This document shows positions 43,252 through 52,397 of a stretch of 64,000 nt of DNA, one piece after another (the stretch's first letter is position 1; every line of letters begins with the position of its first letter). Source of the DNA: Cupriavidus campinensis (GTDB taxonomy: Bacteria > Pseudomonadota > Gammaproteobacteria > Burkholderiales > Burkholderiaceae); the NCBI RefSeq assembly GCF_905397395.1, contig NZ_CAJPVH010000012.1, forward strand, positions 51,446-115,445, in the 5' to 3' direction. The notes under the pieces were generated by a model. The model was not told the DNA's origin. It made no database searches and saw only the letters and a list, made by a program, of their open reading frames with translations. The translations under genes and the position numbers were made by a program.

Positions 43252-44237
43252 CGGCCGGCAGGGGCCGCAGGGGAGGGGGGCGGCGCCAATGAGCCGCCCT
43301 GCGCGATGCGCACCGCAACGATCTCCCGCAGGATCTCGGCCACGGCTTCGGCCGCGTTCGAACGCGGCAGCGCCCGGGGCCAGCACAGCGACAGCGTGCG
43401 GCGCAGTTCCGGCAGGATCAGGCGGCGCCCGATGCCCCCTTCGGCATCCCCTTTTCCATCCCCATCCCCAGCCCCATCCCCTTCTGCGCCCGGACTCTCC
43501 CCCAGCGACGACGCCGGCAGCACCGTGCAGGCCAGCCCCTCGCGGGCCGCGGCCAGCAGGAAGGGCAGCGAATCGAGGTCTGCCACCACGTTCAGGGCGA
43601 TGCCGGCCTTGGCGAAGCTGCGCTCCACCACCTCGCGCAGGCCCTGCGAGCCGCTAGGCAGCACCAGCGGGATGCCGTCGAGGGCTTTCAGCGCGATGGT
43701 GGCAGAGCGGGTGGTGCGCCCGGGCGGCGTGCCGATCAGGTAGAGCGGTTCGCTGGCCAGCGGTTCGGGCTCCACCGCGCGCGACGCCGTGTCGCGGAAC
43801 AGGATGGCGAAATCGAGCCGGTTCTGGTTGAGCAGCTCGGAGATATAGCCGCTCATGCTTTCGAACAGTTGCAGCCGCACCTGTGGATAGCGCTGCCGCA
43901 CCGCGCGCATCAACGGCATGCCGAAGGCCGCCGCTGCCGTGGTCGGCAGGCCGATGGCGACATTGCCGGAGATCTCCGAGCCGGCCACCCGGACATCCGC
44001 GCCGGCAATCTCGACCTGGCGCAGGATATTCCTGATGTGACGATAAAGCGTCTTGCCGGCCTCCGTGGGCCGCACGCCCTTGGCGCCGCGATGCACCAGC
44101 GGCACGCCGAATTCCTCCTCGAGCGCTGCCAGTTGCTGGCTCAGTGCCGGCTGCGCCACGCAGACCACCTCGGCGGCGCGTGTCAGGCTGCCGTGGTCGA
44201 CGATCGCCACGAAATACCGCATTGCCCGGATGTCCAT
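43248..44237 (-). CDS. LysR-family transcriptional regulator (Nac/CbbR-like)
   Basis: A 329-residue LysR regulator. The helix-turn-helix is at residues 16-39 (GSLTRAAEVVCVAQPALSQQLAALEEEFG), then a ligand-binding domain. It is longer than the usual 300 because of a low-complexity insert near residues 250-270 (GAEGDGAGDGDGKGDAEGG), coded by CCCATC-type tandem repeats, and a Pro/Ala-rich tail. It is divergent from the CoA-transferase/lyase pair and upstream of the Bug gene, so these are the likely targets. An imperfect T-N11-A box at 44285-44299 and a perfect one at 43237-43251 support that. Confidence 0.92.
   Translation of the reverse strand: MDIRAMRYFVAIVDHGSLTRAAEVVCVAQPALSQQLAALEEEFGVPLVHRGAKGVRPTEAGKTLYRHIRNILRQVEIAGADVRVAGSEISGNVAIGLPTTAAAAFGMPLMRAVRQRYPQVRLQLFESMSGYISELLNQNRLDFAILFRDTASRAVEPEPLASEPLYLIGTPPGRTTRSATIALKALDGIPLVLPSGSQGLREVVERSFAKAGIALNVVADLDSLPFLLAAAREGLACTVLPASSLGESPGAEGDGAGDGDGKGDAEGGIGRRLILPELRRTLSLCWPRALPRSNAAEAVAEILREIVAVRIAQGGSLAPPPSPAAPAGR
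43436..43500. repeat. CCCATC-type low-complexity repeat inside the LysR gene
   Basis: Imperfect hexameric repeats around CCCATCC and CCCCAGC run through this segment of the plus strand. They encode the acidic, glycine-rich insert of the LysR protein on the minus strand. The period of six keeps the frame when copies are gained or lost. Confidence 0.6.
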
Positions 44238-44284
44238 CGCCGCTGTCTCCTGTCCCGTTCGTCGGGTGTCCTCTCGTTGAGGGT

Positions 44285-44299
44285 ATTGATTCTACTTAT
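44285..44299. promoter_or_regulatory. Possible LysR operator between regulator and CoA-transferase
   Basis: ATTGATTCTACTTAT has the T-N11-A spacing and a right half-site CTTAT identical to the perfect box at 43237-43251; its left half is degenerate. It sits in the A+T-rich part (44281-44345) of the 144-bp divergent spacer, 83 bp before the CoA-transferase ATG. Weak but well placed. Confidence 0.4.
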
Positions 44300-44381
44300 G
44301 GAGGCTTTGGCAATCCCTATTTCACATAGTCGGGGCACGCGGGTAGATTGGCGGCATCGAGCACCCCCGGACCCTATCGCC

Positions 44382-45554
44382 ATGACCCGACCCTTAGCCG
44401 GCATTACCGTCATCTCCCTCGAACAGGCGATTGCCGCGCCGTTCTGCACCCGCCAGCTGGCGGACCTTGGCGCGCGCGTGATCAAGATCGAGCGGCCCGG
44501 CCCGGGGGATTTCGCCCGCGCCTACGACACGCGCGTGCGCGGCCTGTCTTCGCATTTCGTCTGGACCAACCGTTCGAAGGAAAGCCTGACGCTGGACGTG
44601 AAGGCGCCCGGCGCCACGCCGGTGATGGAAGGGCTGCTGGCGCGCGCGGACGTGCTGGTGCAGAACCTCGCCCCGGGGGCGGCGGCCCGGCTCGGGTTGG
44701 ATTACGAGACGCTGTCGGCCCGCTATCCGCGCCTGATCGTCTGCGATATCTCGGGCTACGGCGGCGACGGCCCCTATCGGGACAAGAAAGCCTACGACCT
44801 GCTGGTGCAGAGCGAATCGGGGTTCGTCTCGGTGACTGGCACGGCCGAAGAGGGCGTCAAGGCGGGGGCCTCGGTGGCGGACATCGCCGCCGGCATGTAT
44901 GCCTACAGCAATATCCTGGCGGCGCTGATCGAGCGCGGCCAGACCGGGCGCGGCAAGCGGATCGACGTGTCGATGCTGGAATCGATGGTCGAGTGGATGA
45001 GCTTCCCGATGTACTACGCCTTCGATGGCGCCGAGCCGCCGCCGCGCGCCGGCGCCGCCCACGCCACCATCTACCCCTACGGCCCGTTCCCGACCGGCGA
45101 CGGCAAGACCGTGATGCTCGGGCTGCAGAACGAGCGGGAGTGGTCGGTCTTCTGCAAGACCGTGCTGGGCGAGCCGGCGCTGGCCACGCATGCCGCGTTC
45201 GCCACCAACAGCCTGCGCAGCGCCAATCGGGCCCAGTTGCGGGCGCGGATCGTCGAGGCGTTCTCGCACATGACGGCGGAGCAGGTGGTGCAGCGGCTCG
45301 AGGAGGCCAAGATCGCCAACGCCAACGTCAATACCATGGCCGATGTCTGGCACCACCCGCAACTGGCCGCGCGGGAGCGGTGGCGCACCGTGGCGTCGCC
45401 GGTCGGCGAGATCCCGGCGTTGCTGCCGCCGGGCCTGACCGATGCGCGGATGGATCCGATTCCCGCGGTCGGCCAGCATACCGATGCCATCCTGGCGGAA
45501 ATCGGCTGTTCCGCCGCGCAAGTGGCCCAACTTCACGCCGATGGCGTGGTCTGA
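44382..45554 (+). CDS. Class III CoA-transferase (CaiB/BaiF family)
   Basis: A 390-residue CoA-transferase. The family start PLAGITVISLEQAIAAPFCTRQLADLGARVIKIERPG, the block DISGYGGDGPYRDKKAYDLLVQSESG with Asp139 as the likely catalytic carboxylate, and the end IGCSAAQVAQL are clear. It moves CoA between an acyl-CoA donor (often succinyl-CoA) and a free acid. The CitE-like lyase follows after 12 nt, so together they may activate and cleave a dicarboxylate or hydroxy acid (itaconate/citramalate or malyl-CoA chemistry are known pairings). The exact substrate is not readable. Confidence 0.9.
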   Translation: MTRPLAGITVISLEQAIAAPFCTRQLADLGARVIKIERPGPGDFARAYDTRVRGLSSHFVWTNRSKESLTLDVKAPGATPVMEGLLARADVLVQNLAPGAAARLGLDYETLSARYPRLIVCDISGYGGDGPYRDKKAYDLLVQSESGFVSVTGTAEEGVKAGASVADIAAGMYAYSNILAALIERGQTGRGKRIDVSMLESMVEWMSFPMYYAFDGAEPPPRAGAAHATIYPYGPFPTGDGKTVMLGLQNEREWSVFCKTVLGEPALATHAAFATNSLRSANRAQLRARIVEAFSHMTAEQVVQRLEEAKIANANVNTMADVWHHPQLAARERWRTVASPVGEIPALLPPGLTDARMDPIPAVGQHTDAILAEIGCSAAQVAQLHADGVV

Positions 45555-45566
45555 GGGGAGCCGGCC

Positions 45567-46415
45567 ATGACCACTCCCCGCGTACCGCGCAGCTACCTGT
45601 TCGTTCCCGCCTCCCGCCCCGAGCGTATCGGCAAGGCCCTGTCGGCCGGCGCCGATGCGGTCATCGTCGACCTGGAGGATGCCGTCGCCCCCGATGCGAA
45701 GGCGGAGGCCCGCGCGGGCCTTTCCGCTCCCTGGAGTGGCCTGCGGACGGCCGCCCAGGTGGGCGGCGTGCAGCTTCTTGTGCGCGTGAACGGCGCCGAT
45801 ACCGCATGGTTTGCCGACGATCTCGCCTGGTGCCGCGCGCAGTCGGTGCGCCAGATCGTGCTGCCGAAGGCCGACGCCACCGCGCTTGCCGCCCTCCACG
45901 CCGAGCTGCCCGATGCCCACTGCCATGCTCTGCTGGAGACGGCCGCCGGGTTTGCCGATCTGTACGAGGTAGCGCGCGCGCCGGGCGTCACGCGGCTGGT
46001 GTTCGGCAGTATCGACCTGATGTTCGATCTCGACGTGGCCGACGACGGCGAGCCGTTGCATCACTTCCGCAGCGAGTTGGTCCTTCATTCGCGCGCGGCC
46101 GGGCTGCCGGCGCCGGTCGACGGGGTCTGCACCGCCATCGGCGATGCCGAGGCGCTGGCGGCCGACACCGCCCGGGGACGCCGCTTTGGCTTCGGCGCCA
46201 AGCTGCTGATCCATCCGAACCAGGTGGAAGGCGTGCATGCGGCGCTGGCGCCGTCCGCCCAGGAAGTGGCGTGGGCGCGGCGCGTGGTGGAGCAGGCCGC
46301 CGCCGCCCAGGGCGCCGCCATCGCGGTGGACGGCAAGATGGTGGACCGCCCTGTGCTCGAGCGCGCATTGAGAATAGTCGCCGCGGCGCCCGGCCCGGCC
46401 GCCACCTCCGCCTGA
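45567..46415 (+). CDS. HpcH/HpaI aldolase or citrate-lyase beta-like protein
   Basis: A 282-residue CitE-like C-C lyase with a TIM-barrel fold. PRSYLFVPASRPERIGKAL at the start, the strand VIVDLEDAVAPDAKAEAR, metal-binding glutamate in LLETAAGF and aspartate in VFGSIDLMFDL are hallmarks. It cleaves a beta-hydroxyacyl-CoA such as malyl-, citramalyl- or citryl-CoA into an acetyl/pyruvate unit and a CoA ester. GGGGAG precedes the ATG. It is coupled with the preceding CoA-transferase, which would supply its thioester substrate. Confidence 0.9.
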   Translation: MTTPRVPRSYLFVPASRPERIGKALSAGADAVIVDLEDAVAPDAKAEARAGLSAPWSGLRTAAQVGGVQLLVRVNGADTAWFADDLAWCRAQSVRQIVLPKADATALAALHAELPDAHCHALLETAAGFADLYEVARAPGVTRLVFGSIDLMFDLDVADDGEPLHHFRSELVLHSRAAGLPAPVDGVCTAIGDAEALAADTARGRRFGFGAKLLIHPNQVEGVHAALAPSAQEVAWARRVVEQAAAAQGAAIAVDGKMVDRPVLERALRIVAAAPGPAATSA

Positions 46416-46520
46416 GCCGGACGTAGCGCCAATCGGTGTTTTCCCGACCCACACGTTGGGCGCATTTGGGTGGGAATGCCGACAAGATGAAAGCCGTTTG
46501 TAATGAGATTGCGATTGAAT

Positions 46521-46540
46521 GCGCACGGGAGATCGTGCGC
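46521..46540. other. Short perfect hairpin upstream of the metal efflux operon
   Basis: GCGCACG and CGTGCGC form a 7-bp stem with loop GGAGAT, about 125 bp before the efflux operon start. There is no T-run. It could be an operator dyad or a leader hairpin; the rest of the 251-bp gap shows no other clear signal. Confidence 0.35.
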
Positions 46541-46666
46541 GGCAAGGCAGCGCGGCTAAAAGAGCGGGTTCCCGGGGAGCGATGAAAGAAAATCGTCCGC
46601 CCGGTGCACCGTTCGGCTGGCACGGTCGTTTACGTCAGACCGAAGTGACATTGAGCCAGACCGATC

Positions 46667-48031
46667 GTGCATTTTTCAGTTTCCCGCGCCGCCATGGCCG
46701 TGCTGCTGGCTGTGGCAGCCGTTGCTGGCCACGCCGCCAGCCAGCCGATGCCCCCGGACGGCCCCTGTGTGCCGCCACCGGCCAAGGCCACGCTGACGCT
46801 CGCCCAGGCGCGGCTCGACGCCCAGCGCTGCAATCGCGACATCATTGCCGCCCGGCGCGGCGAGGAAGCGAGCCAGGCCGATGTCCAGATCGCCTCGCAG
46901 CGGCCGAATCCGGTCCTGAGCCTCGGGGTCACTAATATCAATCCGCACGCGGGGGTGGGATCGGGCAGCTTGCGCAGCAAGACGGTGGATTCCACGCTGC
47001 GCATCGATCAGGTCATCGAAACGGCCAACAAGGGCAACCTGCGCGTGGATGCGGCCCGCAAGGCCAGCGCCGCCGCCGGCGAGACCACCCAGGCCATCGT
47101 GGCGCAACAGCTTGGCGCGGTGGACCAGGCCTGGTACGAGGCCGTGGTCAGCCAGACCCGGCTCGAGGTGCTGACCGAGACCGTCGGCCTGTATTCCCGC
47201 ACCCAGCAAGCCAATGAGACCCGGCTGAAGGCCGGCGACATCTCCCGCGCCGACGTCACCAAGCTCCAGCTGGAAACGCTGCGCGCCCAGAGCGACCTGC
47301 GCAACGCCCAGGCCGACCACGCCAGCGACAAGGCGGCTTTGGCCGCGGCGATCGGCGTGCCGGGCACGCTGATCGACAATCGCCTGGTGCCGGACTGGCC
47401 CGCGCTGGACACCCCGGTGCCGACAGTGGACCCCGATGTCCTGCAACGCCGCCCCGACGTGACCGCCGCCGAAGCCCGGCTGGCCGCCGCCGCTGCCTCG
47501 CGCGACCTGGCCCGCGCCGGCCGTGTGCCCGATGTGACGGTAGGCGCGCAGGCCGAGCACTATCCGCAATCGCCCACTAATACGTATGGCGATGGCAACA
47601 GCTACGGCGTGTTCATCTCGATCCCGCTGTTCGTCCGCCACAGCAATGGCGGCGAGGCGCGCCGCGCGGAGGTGGACTACTACGCCGCGCTGGACGACCG
47701 CAACCGCATCCTGCTGGAGGCGCAGAACGACATCGAGCGCCTGCGCAGCCAGCTCGAGGCCGCGCGCGCCACGCTGCAACAGATGCAGACCGCCGTGCTG
47801 CCGGCCGCCGAGTCCGTGGCGAACAGCGCCGAATTCGCGTACACGAAGGGCGCCACCGGCGTGCTGGACCTGCTCGACGCGCGCCGCGCGCTGCGCCAGA
47901 CCCGCGTGGATGCCGTCGAGGCGCAGGGCAACTACGCCAAGGCGCTGGCCGCCTACCGCACCGCGCTGCAAGCTACCCAATCCGATATCAACACGCTTCC
48001 CCAGGTCCGTACCGATGCGTCGCGCCCATAA
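46667..48031 (+). CDS. Heavy-metal efflux outer-membrane protein, CzcC/TolC family
   Basis: A 454-residue outer-membrane factor. A signal peptide (AAMAVLLAVAAVAGHAAS) is followed by two OEP repeats; RPNPVLSLGVTNI and the C-terminal GATGVLDLLDARRALRQTRVDAVEAQGNYAKAL are typical. Its two long helical hairpins would form the trans-periplasmic tunnel of the tripartite pump. The frame opens with GTG at 46667; ATG at 46694 would start inside the hydrophobic core, so the GTG is preferred, though neither has a good ribosome site. It leads the operon and ends 1 nt before the membrane-fusion protein. Confidence 0.9.
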   Translation: MHFSVSRAAMAVLLAVAAVAGHAASQPMPPDGPCVPPPAKATLTLAQARLDAQRCNRDIIAARRGEEASQADVQIASQRPNPVLSLGVTNINPHAGVGSGSLRSKTVDSTLRIDQVIETANKGNLRVDAARKASAAAGETTQAIVAQQLGAVDQAWYEAVVSQTRLEVLTETVGLYSRTQQANETRLKAGDISRADVTKLQLETLRAQSDLRNAQADHASDKAALAAAIGVPGTLIDNRLVPDWPALDTPVPTVDPDVLQRRPDVTAAEARLAAAAASRDLARAGRVPDVTVGAQAEHYPQSPTNTYGDGNSYGVFISIPLFVRHSNGGEARRAEVDYYAALDDRNRILLEAQNDIERLRSQLEAARATLQQMQTAVLPAAESVANSAEFAYTKGATGVLDLLDARRALRQTRVDAVEAQGNYAKALAAYRTALQATQSDINTLPQVRTDASRP

Positions 48032-48032
48032 C

Positions 48033-49217
48033 ATGCCGTCTTCGTCCCAGTGGTTCCGTTCTCTCCGCCTGGCTGCCGTCGGGTCACTTTGCGCGCTGGC
48101 GCTGGTCGCCTGCGGCAAGAAGGAGGCACCCGTGGCCGACGACGACCCCAAGGTCAGCGGCCAGGTCATCCAGTTTCCGGAGTCGGTGAAGACCCTGCCC
48201 GGCATCGTCGGCCAGCCGGTGAAGCTGGGCGGCGACCGCATGCTGAACCTGCCCGGCCGGCTGGTCTGGAACGAGGACAAGACCGTGCGCGTGACCACGC
48301 CGTTCGCGGGCCGCGTGACGGACATCCTCGTGCAACCCGGCGCGACCGTGAAGGCCGGCCAGCCGCTGGCGACGCTGACCTCGCCCGACTATGGCCTCGC
48401 CCAGGCCGATGCCCGCAAGGCCGCCGCCGACAGCGCCGTGGCCGCCAAGTCCCTGGCGCGCCAGCGCGAGCTGTACAGCGCCGGCATCGTCGCCCAGAAG
48501 GAGTTGGAGCAGGCGCAGGCCGACAGCGCCCGCGCCGCCGCCGACCAGCAACGCACGCAGGCAGCGCTGCGCATGTACGGCGCTGCGGCCGGTGGCGATG
48601 CGGTGAACCAGCGCTTTGCGCTGCGCAGCCCCATCGAGGGTCTGGTGGTGGAGCGCAATATCAATCCGGGCATGGAACTGCGCCCGGACCAGGCGCCCAA
48701 CGCGCCGCTGTTCCTGATTACCGACCCGACCACGCTGTGGGCCCAGGTGGATGCCGCCGAGGCGGACCTCGGCCTGTTCAAGCCGGGCGTGACGGTGCAG
48801 CTGACCAGCGCCGCCTATCCCGGCGAGACGTTCCAGGGCACCGTGGTCAAGATCGCGGATTACGTGGACCCGGCGTCGCGCAGCATCAAGGTGCGGCTGA
48901 CCGTGCCGAACGCGGACCGCCGCCTGAAGGCCGAGATGTTCGTCACGGCGCGCCTCGAGGCCGCCTCGTTCAAGGGGATCGCGGTGCCGTCGAAGGCCGT
49001 GTTCCTGGCTGACAACAAGAACTACGTGTTCGTGCGCAAGGGTTCGAACACCTTCGAGCGGCGCCTGGTCAAGACCGGCGTGTCCCTGCCGGGCATGACC
49101 GAGGTGCTGGAAGGGCTGGCCGATGGCGAGGTGGTGGTCACCGACGGCAACCTCTATCTGCAGGACATCCTGCGCGACGCCACGGCGGTCAATGCGGCGC
49201 GCGCGTCCGCCAAGTAA
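48033..49217 (+). CDS. Heavy-metal efflux membrane-fusion lipoprotein, CzcB family
   Basis: A 394-residue periplasmic adaptor. The signal ends in ALVACGKK, a lipobox with Cys27, so it is likely lipid-anchored. The barrel-sandwich lipoyl halves (VTTPFAGRVTDILVQPGATVKAGQPLATL and RFALRSPIEGLVVERNINPGMEL) flank a helical hairpin (LARQRELYSAGIVAQKELEQAQAD). No His-rich metal-binding insert is seen. It links the RND pump to the outer-membrane factor. The start at 48033 follows the preceding stop by 1 nt; ATG at 48015, overlapping it, is an alternative. Confidence 0.9.
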   Translation: MPSSSQWFRSLRLAAVGSLCALALVACGKKEAPVADDDPKVSGQVIQFPESVKTLPGIVGQPVKLGGDRMLNLPGRLVWNEDKTVRVTTPFAGRVTDILVQPGATVKAGQPLATLTSPDYGLAQADARKAAADSAVAAKSLARQRELYSAGIVAQKELEQAQADSARAAADQQRTQAALRMYGAAAGGDAVNQRFALRSPIEGLVVERNINPGMELRPDQAPNAPLFLITDPTTLWAQVDAAEADLGLFKPGVTVQLTSAAYPGETFQGTVVKIADYVDPASRSIKVRLTVPNADRRLKAEMFVTARLEAASFKGIAVPSKAVFLADNKNYVFVRKGSNTFERRLVKTGVSLPGMTEVLEGLADGEVVVTDGNLYLQDILRDATAVNAARASAK

Positions 49218-49232
49218 GGGAATGGCGGACAC

Positions 49233-52200
49233 ATGATCTCGCGTATCGTCAACTTTGCGCTGCACCAGAAGCTGTTCGTCTGGCTCGGCCTGGTCATCTT
49301 CGTGGCGGGCGGCCTGGCCGCCTTCAAGAACCTGCCGATCGAGGCCTTCCCGGACGTCTCCGACATCCAGGTCAACGTGATCACGCTCTACCCGGGCCGT
49401 GCGGCCGAGGAAGTGGAGCGGCAGGTCACGATCCCGATCGAGACCGCCCTGGCCGGCACGCCGAACTCTGTGCGGGTGTTCTCGCACACGCAGTTCGGCC
49501 TGTCGTTCATGATGGTCACGTTCAACGACAAGGCCACGGACGTTACCGCCCGCCAGCAGATCATCGAGCGGCTGCGCAGCGTGGACCTGCCCGATGGCGT
49601 GCATCCGGACCTCGCGCCGCTCTCCACCGCCATCGGCGAGATCTATCGCTTCCGGCTGACCGGCAAGGGCTATTCGCCGCAGGAACTGCGCACGCTGCAG
49701 GACTGGGTGGTCGAGAAGAACCTGCGCCAGGTGCCCGGCGTGGCCGATCTGGTGACGATTGGCGGCAGCATCAAGCAGTACGAGGTGAACCCGAACCTGG
49801 CGCGGATGCGCGATGCCGGGATCTCGCTGTCCGAGCTGTTCACGGCGCTCCAGCGCGGCAACTCGAACGCCGGTGGCGGCGCGGTGGCGCATGGCCGGCA
49901 GCAGTTCCTGCTGCGCTCGCTGGGCAGCTTCCGCACCTCCGCGGACATCGCCAACGTGGTGGTGAGCGAGAAGAACGGCACGCCGATCCTGGTCAGGGAC
50001 ATCGCCGAGGTGAAGGTTGGCTCGGCGCCGCCGCAGGGGCTGATGGGGCAGGACGACGAGGACGATATCGTCTCGGGCATCGTGGTGATGCGCAAGGGCG
50101 AGAACCCGTCGATCGTGCTGGACGCGCTGAAGCAGAAGATCGACCTGCTCGACAGCACCATCCTGCCCAAGGGCGTGAAGATCGTGCCGTACTACGACCG
50201 CTCCACGCTGATCGACAAGACGCTGCACACGGTGTTCGGCAACCTGGTGGAAGGCGCGCTGCTGGTGATGGCGGTGCTGTACCTGTTCCTGGCCAACGTG
50301 CGCGCGGCGGCCATCGTGGCGCTGGTGATTCCGCTGGCGCTGCTCTCCACCTTCATCGGCCTGACCTGGGTGGGCATTCCGGCCAACCTGCTGTCGCTGG
50401 GCGCGATGGACTTCGGCATCATCGTGGACGGCGCGGTGATCGTGGTGGAGAACATCTTCAAGCGGCTGGGCGAGCTGAAGGAGCAGCAGATCCAGGACAG
50501 CAGGGCACGGCTCAACGCCATCCTGCTGGCGACCACCGAGGTGGGCCGGCCGACCGTGTTCTCGATGGTGATCATCATCGCGGCGCACATCCCGATCTTC
50601 ACGCTGCAGCGCCACGAGGGCAAGATCTTCGCGCCGATGGCCTATACGGTGACCGGGGCGCTGATCGGCTCGCTGATCATCTCGCTGACCGTGGTGCCGC
50701 TGCTGTGCCACCTGCTGCTGAAGAAGAACATCGCGCACGAGGACAACTTCGTGGTGCGCCACTGCAAGCGGCTCTACGAGCCGATGCTGAAGTGGGCGCT
50801 GGAACACAAGAAGATGGTGGTCGGCATTGCGCTGGCCTTGCTGGTTGCCACGGTGGGCGTAGGCAAGTTTCTCGGCAGCGAGTTCCTGCCGGAGCTGGAC
50901 GAAGGCTCGATGTGGGTCAGCTTCGACCTGCCGGCGTCGGTCTCGCTGGACGAGGCCCGCGACCAGGCGCGCAAGCTGCGCACCGTGATCCGCCAGACGC
51001 CCGAGGTGAACACCACGATCTCGAAGGTGGGCCGCCCGGACGACGGCACCGACCCGAAGCTGATCAACACGGTCGAGATCCTGGTGGACCTGAAGCCGGA
51101 CCAGAAGTGGCGGGCCGGCTACGACAAGCGCAAGATCATCGAGGAAATCAACCACAACCTGCGCCGGCTGCCGGGCATCGAGCCGAACTTCTCGCAGCCG
51201 GTGCGCGACAACATTCTTGAGAGCATCTCCCAGATCAAGGGCCAGATCGTGATCAAGGTGCAGAGCGACAGCCTGCAGCAGAACAAGCAGGTGGCGGACC
51301 AGATCCTGGCGAACGTGCAGACGGTCAAGGGCGTGATGCGCGCGTTCATTGACCGCGACGGCGAACTGCCGCAGTACGTGCTGGAGTTCGATCGGGCCCA
51401 GGCGGCGCGCTACGGCATCAACGTGGCGGACGTGCAGGACCTGATGGAAACCGCGCTGGCCGGCAAGGCCGCCACGGAGCTGTGGGAGGGCGAGCGCCAC
51501 TTCAGCGTGGCCGTGCGCCTGAAGCCGGGCGAGCGCGAACTGCCGAACCTGCCGAACATCTTCATGCAGACCGCCGATGGCGCGCAGGTGCCGTTGTCAC
51601 AACTTGTGACGTTCCGGGCCGCCTCGGGCGCCATGAACATCAGCCGCGAGAACGGCCAGCGCACCACGTCCATCGGCATCTTCATCCACGACCGGGACAT
51701 GGGCAGCGTGGTGAAGGACATGCAGGCGCTGGTGAAGAAGAACGTCAACGCCGAGGACGTGAAGATCAGCTGGTCCGGCGAGTTCGAGAACCAGGAGCGC
51801 GCCATGGCGCGGCTGTCGATCGTGGTGCCGCTGTCGGTGCTGGTGATCTTCCTGCTGCTGTTCAACGCGTTCAAGTCGTTCAAGAGCGCCACGCTGATCA
51901 TCTCGAACATCCCGTTCGCGCTGATCGGCGGCGTGTTCGCGCTGTTCCTGACCGGGATTCCGCTGTCCGTCTCGGCGGCGATCGGCTTTATCGCGCTGTT
52001 TGGCCAGGCCGTGTTGAACGGCGTGGTGATGGTGACGTACTTCAACCAGCTGCGCGACGAAGGGCTTTCCGTGCGCGACGCGGTGCTGGCCGGCTCCATG
52101 GACCGGCTGCGGACTGTGCTGATGACGGCGCTGCTGGCCATGCTGGGCCTGTTCCCGATGGCGATCTCGCGCGCGATTGGCTCGGAGACGCAGCGCCCGC

Positions 52201-52355
52201 TGGCCATCGTGATCATCGGCGGTCTGATTACGGCAACGTTGCTGACGCTGATCGTGCTGCCCACGCTGTACGAGTGGATGGTGGGACGCTCCTGGCCGGA
52301 CGAAGAGTCCGACGAAGAGGACCACAACCGGATCTCGCCCTCGCTGGCATCGTAA
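49233..52355 (+). CDS. Heavy-metal RND efflux pump, CzcA family (HME-RND)
   Basis: A 1040-residue proton-driven pump with 12 membrane spans and two large periplasmic loops. Transmembrane segment 4 holds DFGIIVDGAVIVVEN with D393, D399 and E406, matching the HME consensus for divalent cations (Zn/Co/Cd or Ni) and not the Cu/Ag type. The N-terminus LPIEAFPDVSDIQVNVITLYPGRAAEEVERQVTIPIE is also characteristic. It completes a CzcCBA-type operon. No metal-sensing regulator (CzcRS, CnrYXH) is adjacent, so control is from elsewhere. A strong hairpin terminator follows. Confidence 0.94.
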   Translation: MISRIVNFALHQKLFVWLGLVIFVAGGLAAFKNLPIEAFPDVSDIQVNVITLYPGRAAEEVERQVTIPIETALAGTPNSVRVFSHTQFGLSFMMVTFNDKATDVTARQQIIERLRSVDLPDGVHPDLAPLSTAIGEIYRFRLTGKGYSPQELRTLQDWVVEKNLRQVPGVADLVTIGGSIKQYEVNPNLARMRDAGISLSELFTALQRGNSNAGGGAVAHGRQQFLLRSLGSFRTSADIANVVVSEKNGTPILVRDIAEVKVGSAPPQGLMGQDDEDDIVSGIVVMRKGENPSIVLDALKQKIDLLDSTILPKGVKIVPYYDRSTLIDKTLHTVFGNLVEGALLVMAVLYLFLANVRAAAIVALVIPLALLSTFIGLTWVGIPANLLSLGAMDFGIIVDGAVIVVENIFKRLGELKEQQIQDSRARLNAILLATTEVGRPTVFSMVIIIAAHIPIFTLQRHEGKIFAPMAYTVTGALIGSLIISLTVVPLLCHLLLKKNIAHEDNFVVRHCKRLYEPMLKWALEHKKMVVGIALALLVATVGVGKFLGSEFLPELDEGSMWVSFDLPASVSLDEARDQARKLRTVIRQTPEVNTTISKVGRPDDGTDPKLINTVEILVDLKPDQKWRAGYDKRKIIEEINHNLRRLPGIEPNFSQPVRDNILESISQIKGQIVIKVQSDSLQQNKQVADQILANVQTVKGVMRAFIDRDGELPQYVLEFDRAQAARYGINVADVQDLMETALAGKAATELWEGERHFSVAVRLKPGERELPNLPNIFMQTADGAQVPLSQLVTFRAASGAMNISRENGQRTTSIGIFIHDRDMGSVVKDMQALVKKNVNAEDVKISWSGEFENQERAMARLSIVVPLSVLVIFLLLFNAFKSFKSATLIISNIPFALIGGVFALFLTGIPLSVSAAIGFIALFGQAVLNGVVMVTYFNQLRDEGLSVRDAVLAGSMDRLRTVLMTALLAMLGLFPMAISRAIGSETQRPLAIVIIGGLITATLLTLIVLPTLYEWMVGRSWPDEESDEEDHNRISPSLAS

Positions 52356-52368
52356 GCCAGGCATCGTG

Positions 52369-52397
52369 AACGCCCCCGGCCCCGCCGGGGGCGTTTC
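52369..52397 (+). terminator. Terminator after the RND operon
   Basis: AACGCCCCCGG (52369-52379) and CCGGGGGCGTT (52385-52395) form a perfect 11-bp stem with a 5-nt loop, followed by TT. It lies between the RND stop and the stop of the convergent MFS gene, so it may serve both strands. Confidence 0.8.

Noticed and set aside
44394..46526. Long antisense and out-of-frame reading frames over the CoA-transferase and lyase
   Set aside because: Both sense genes are full-length family members; the other frames are compositional artefacts.
48084..51500. An 1138-codon antisense frame opposite the RND pump and adaptor genes
   Set aside because: His/Arg/Val-rich low-complexity product with no family features; opposite strand shows complete efflux proteins.
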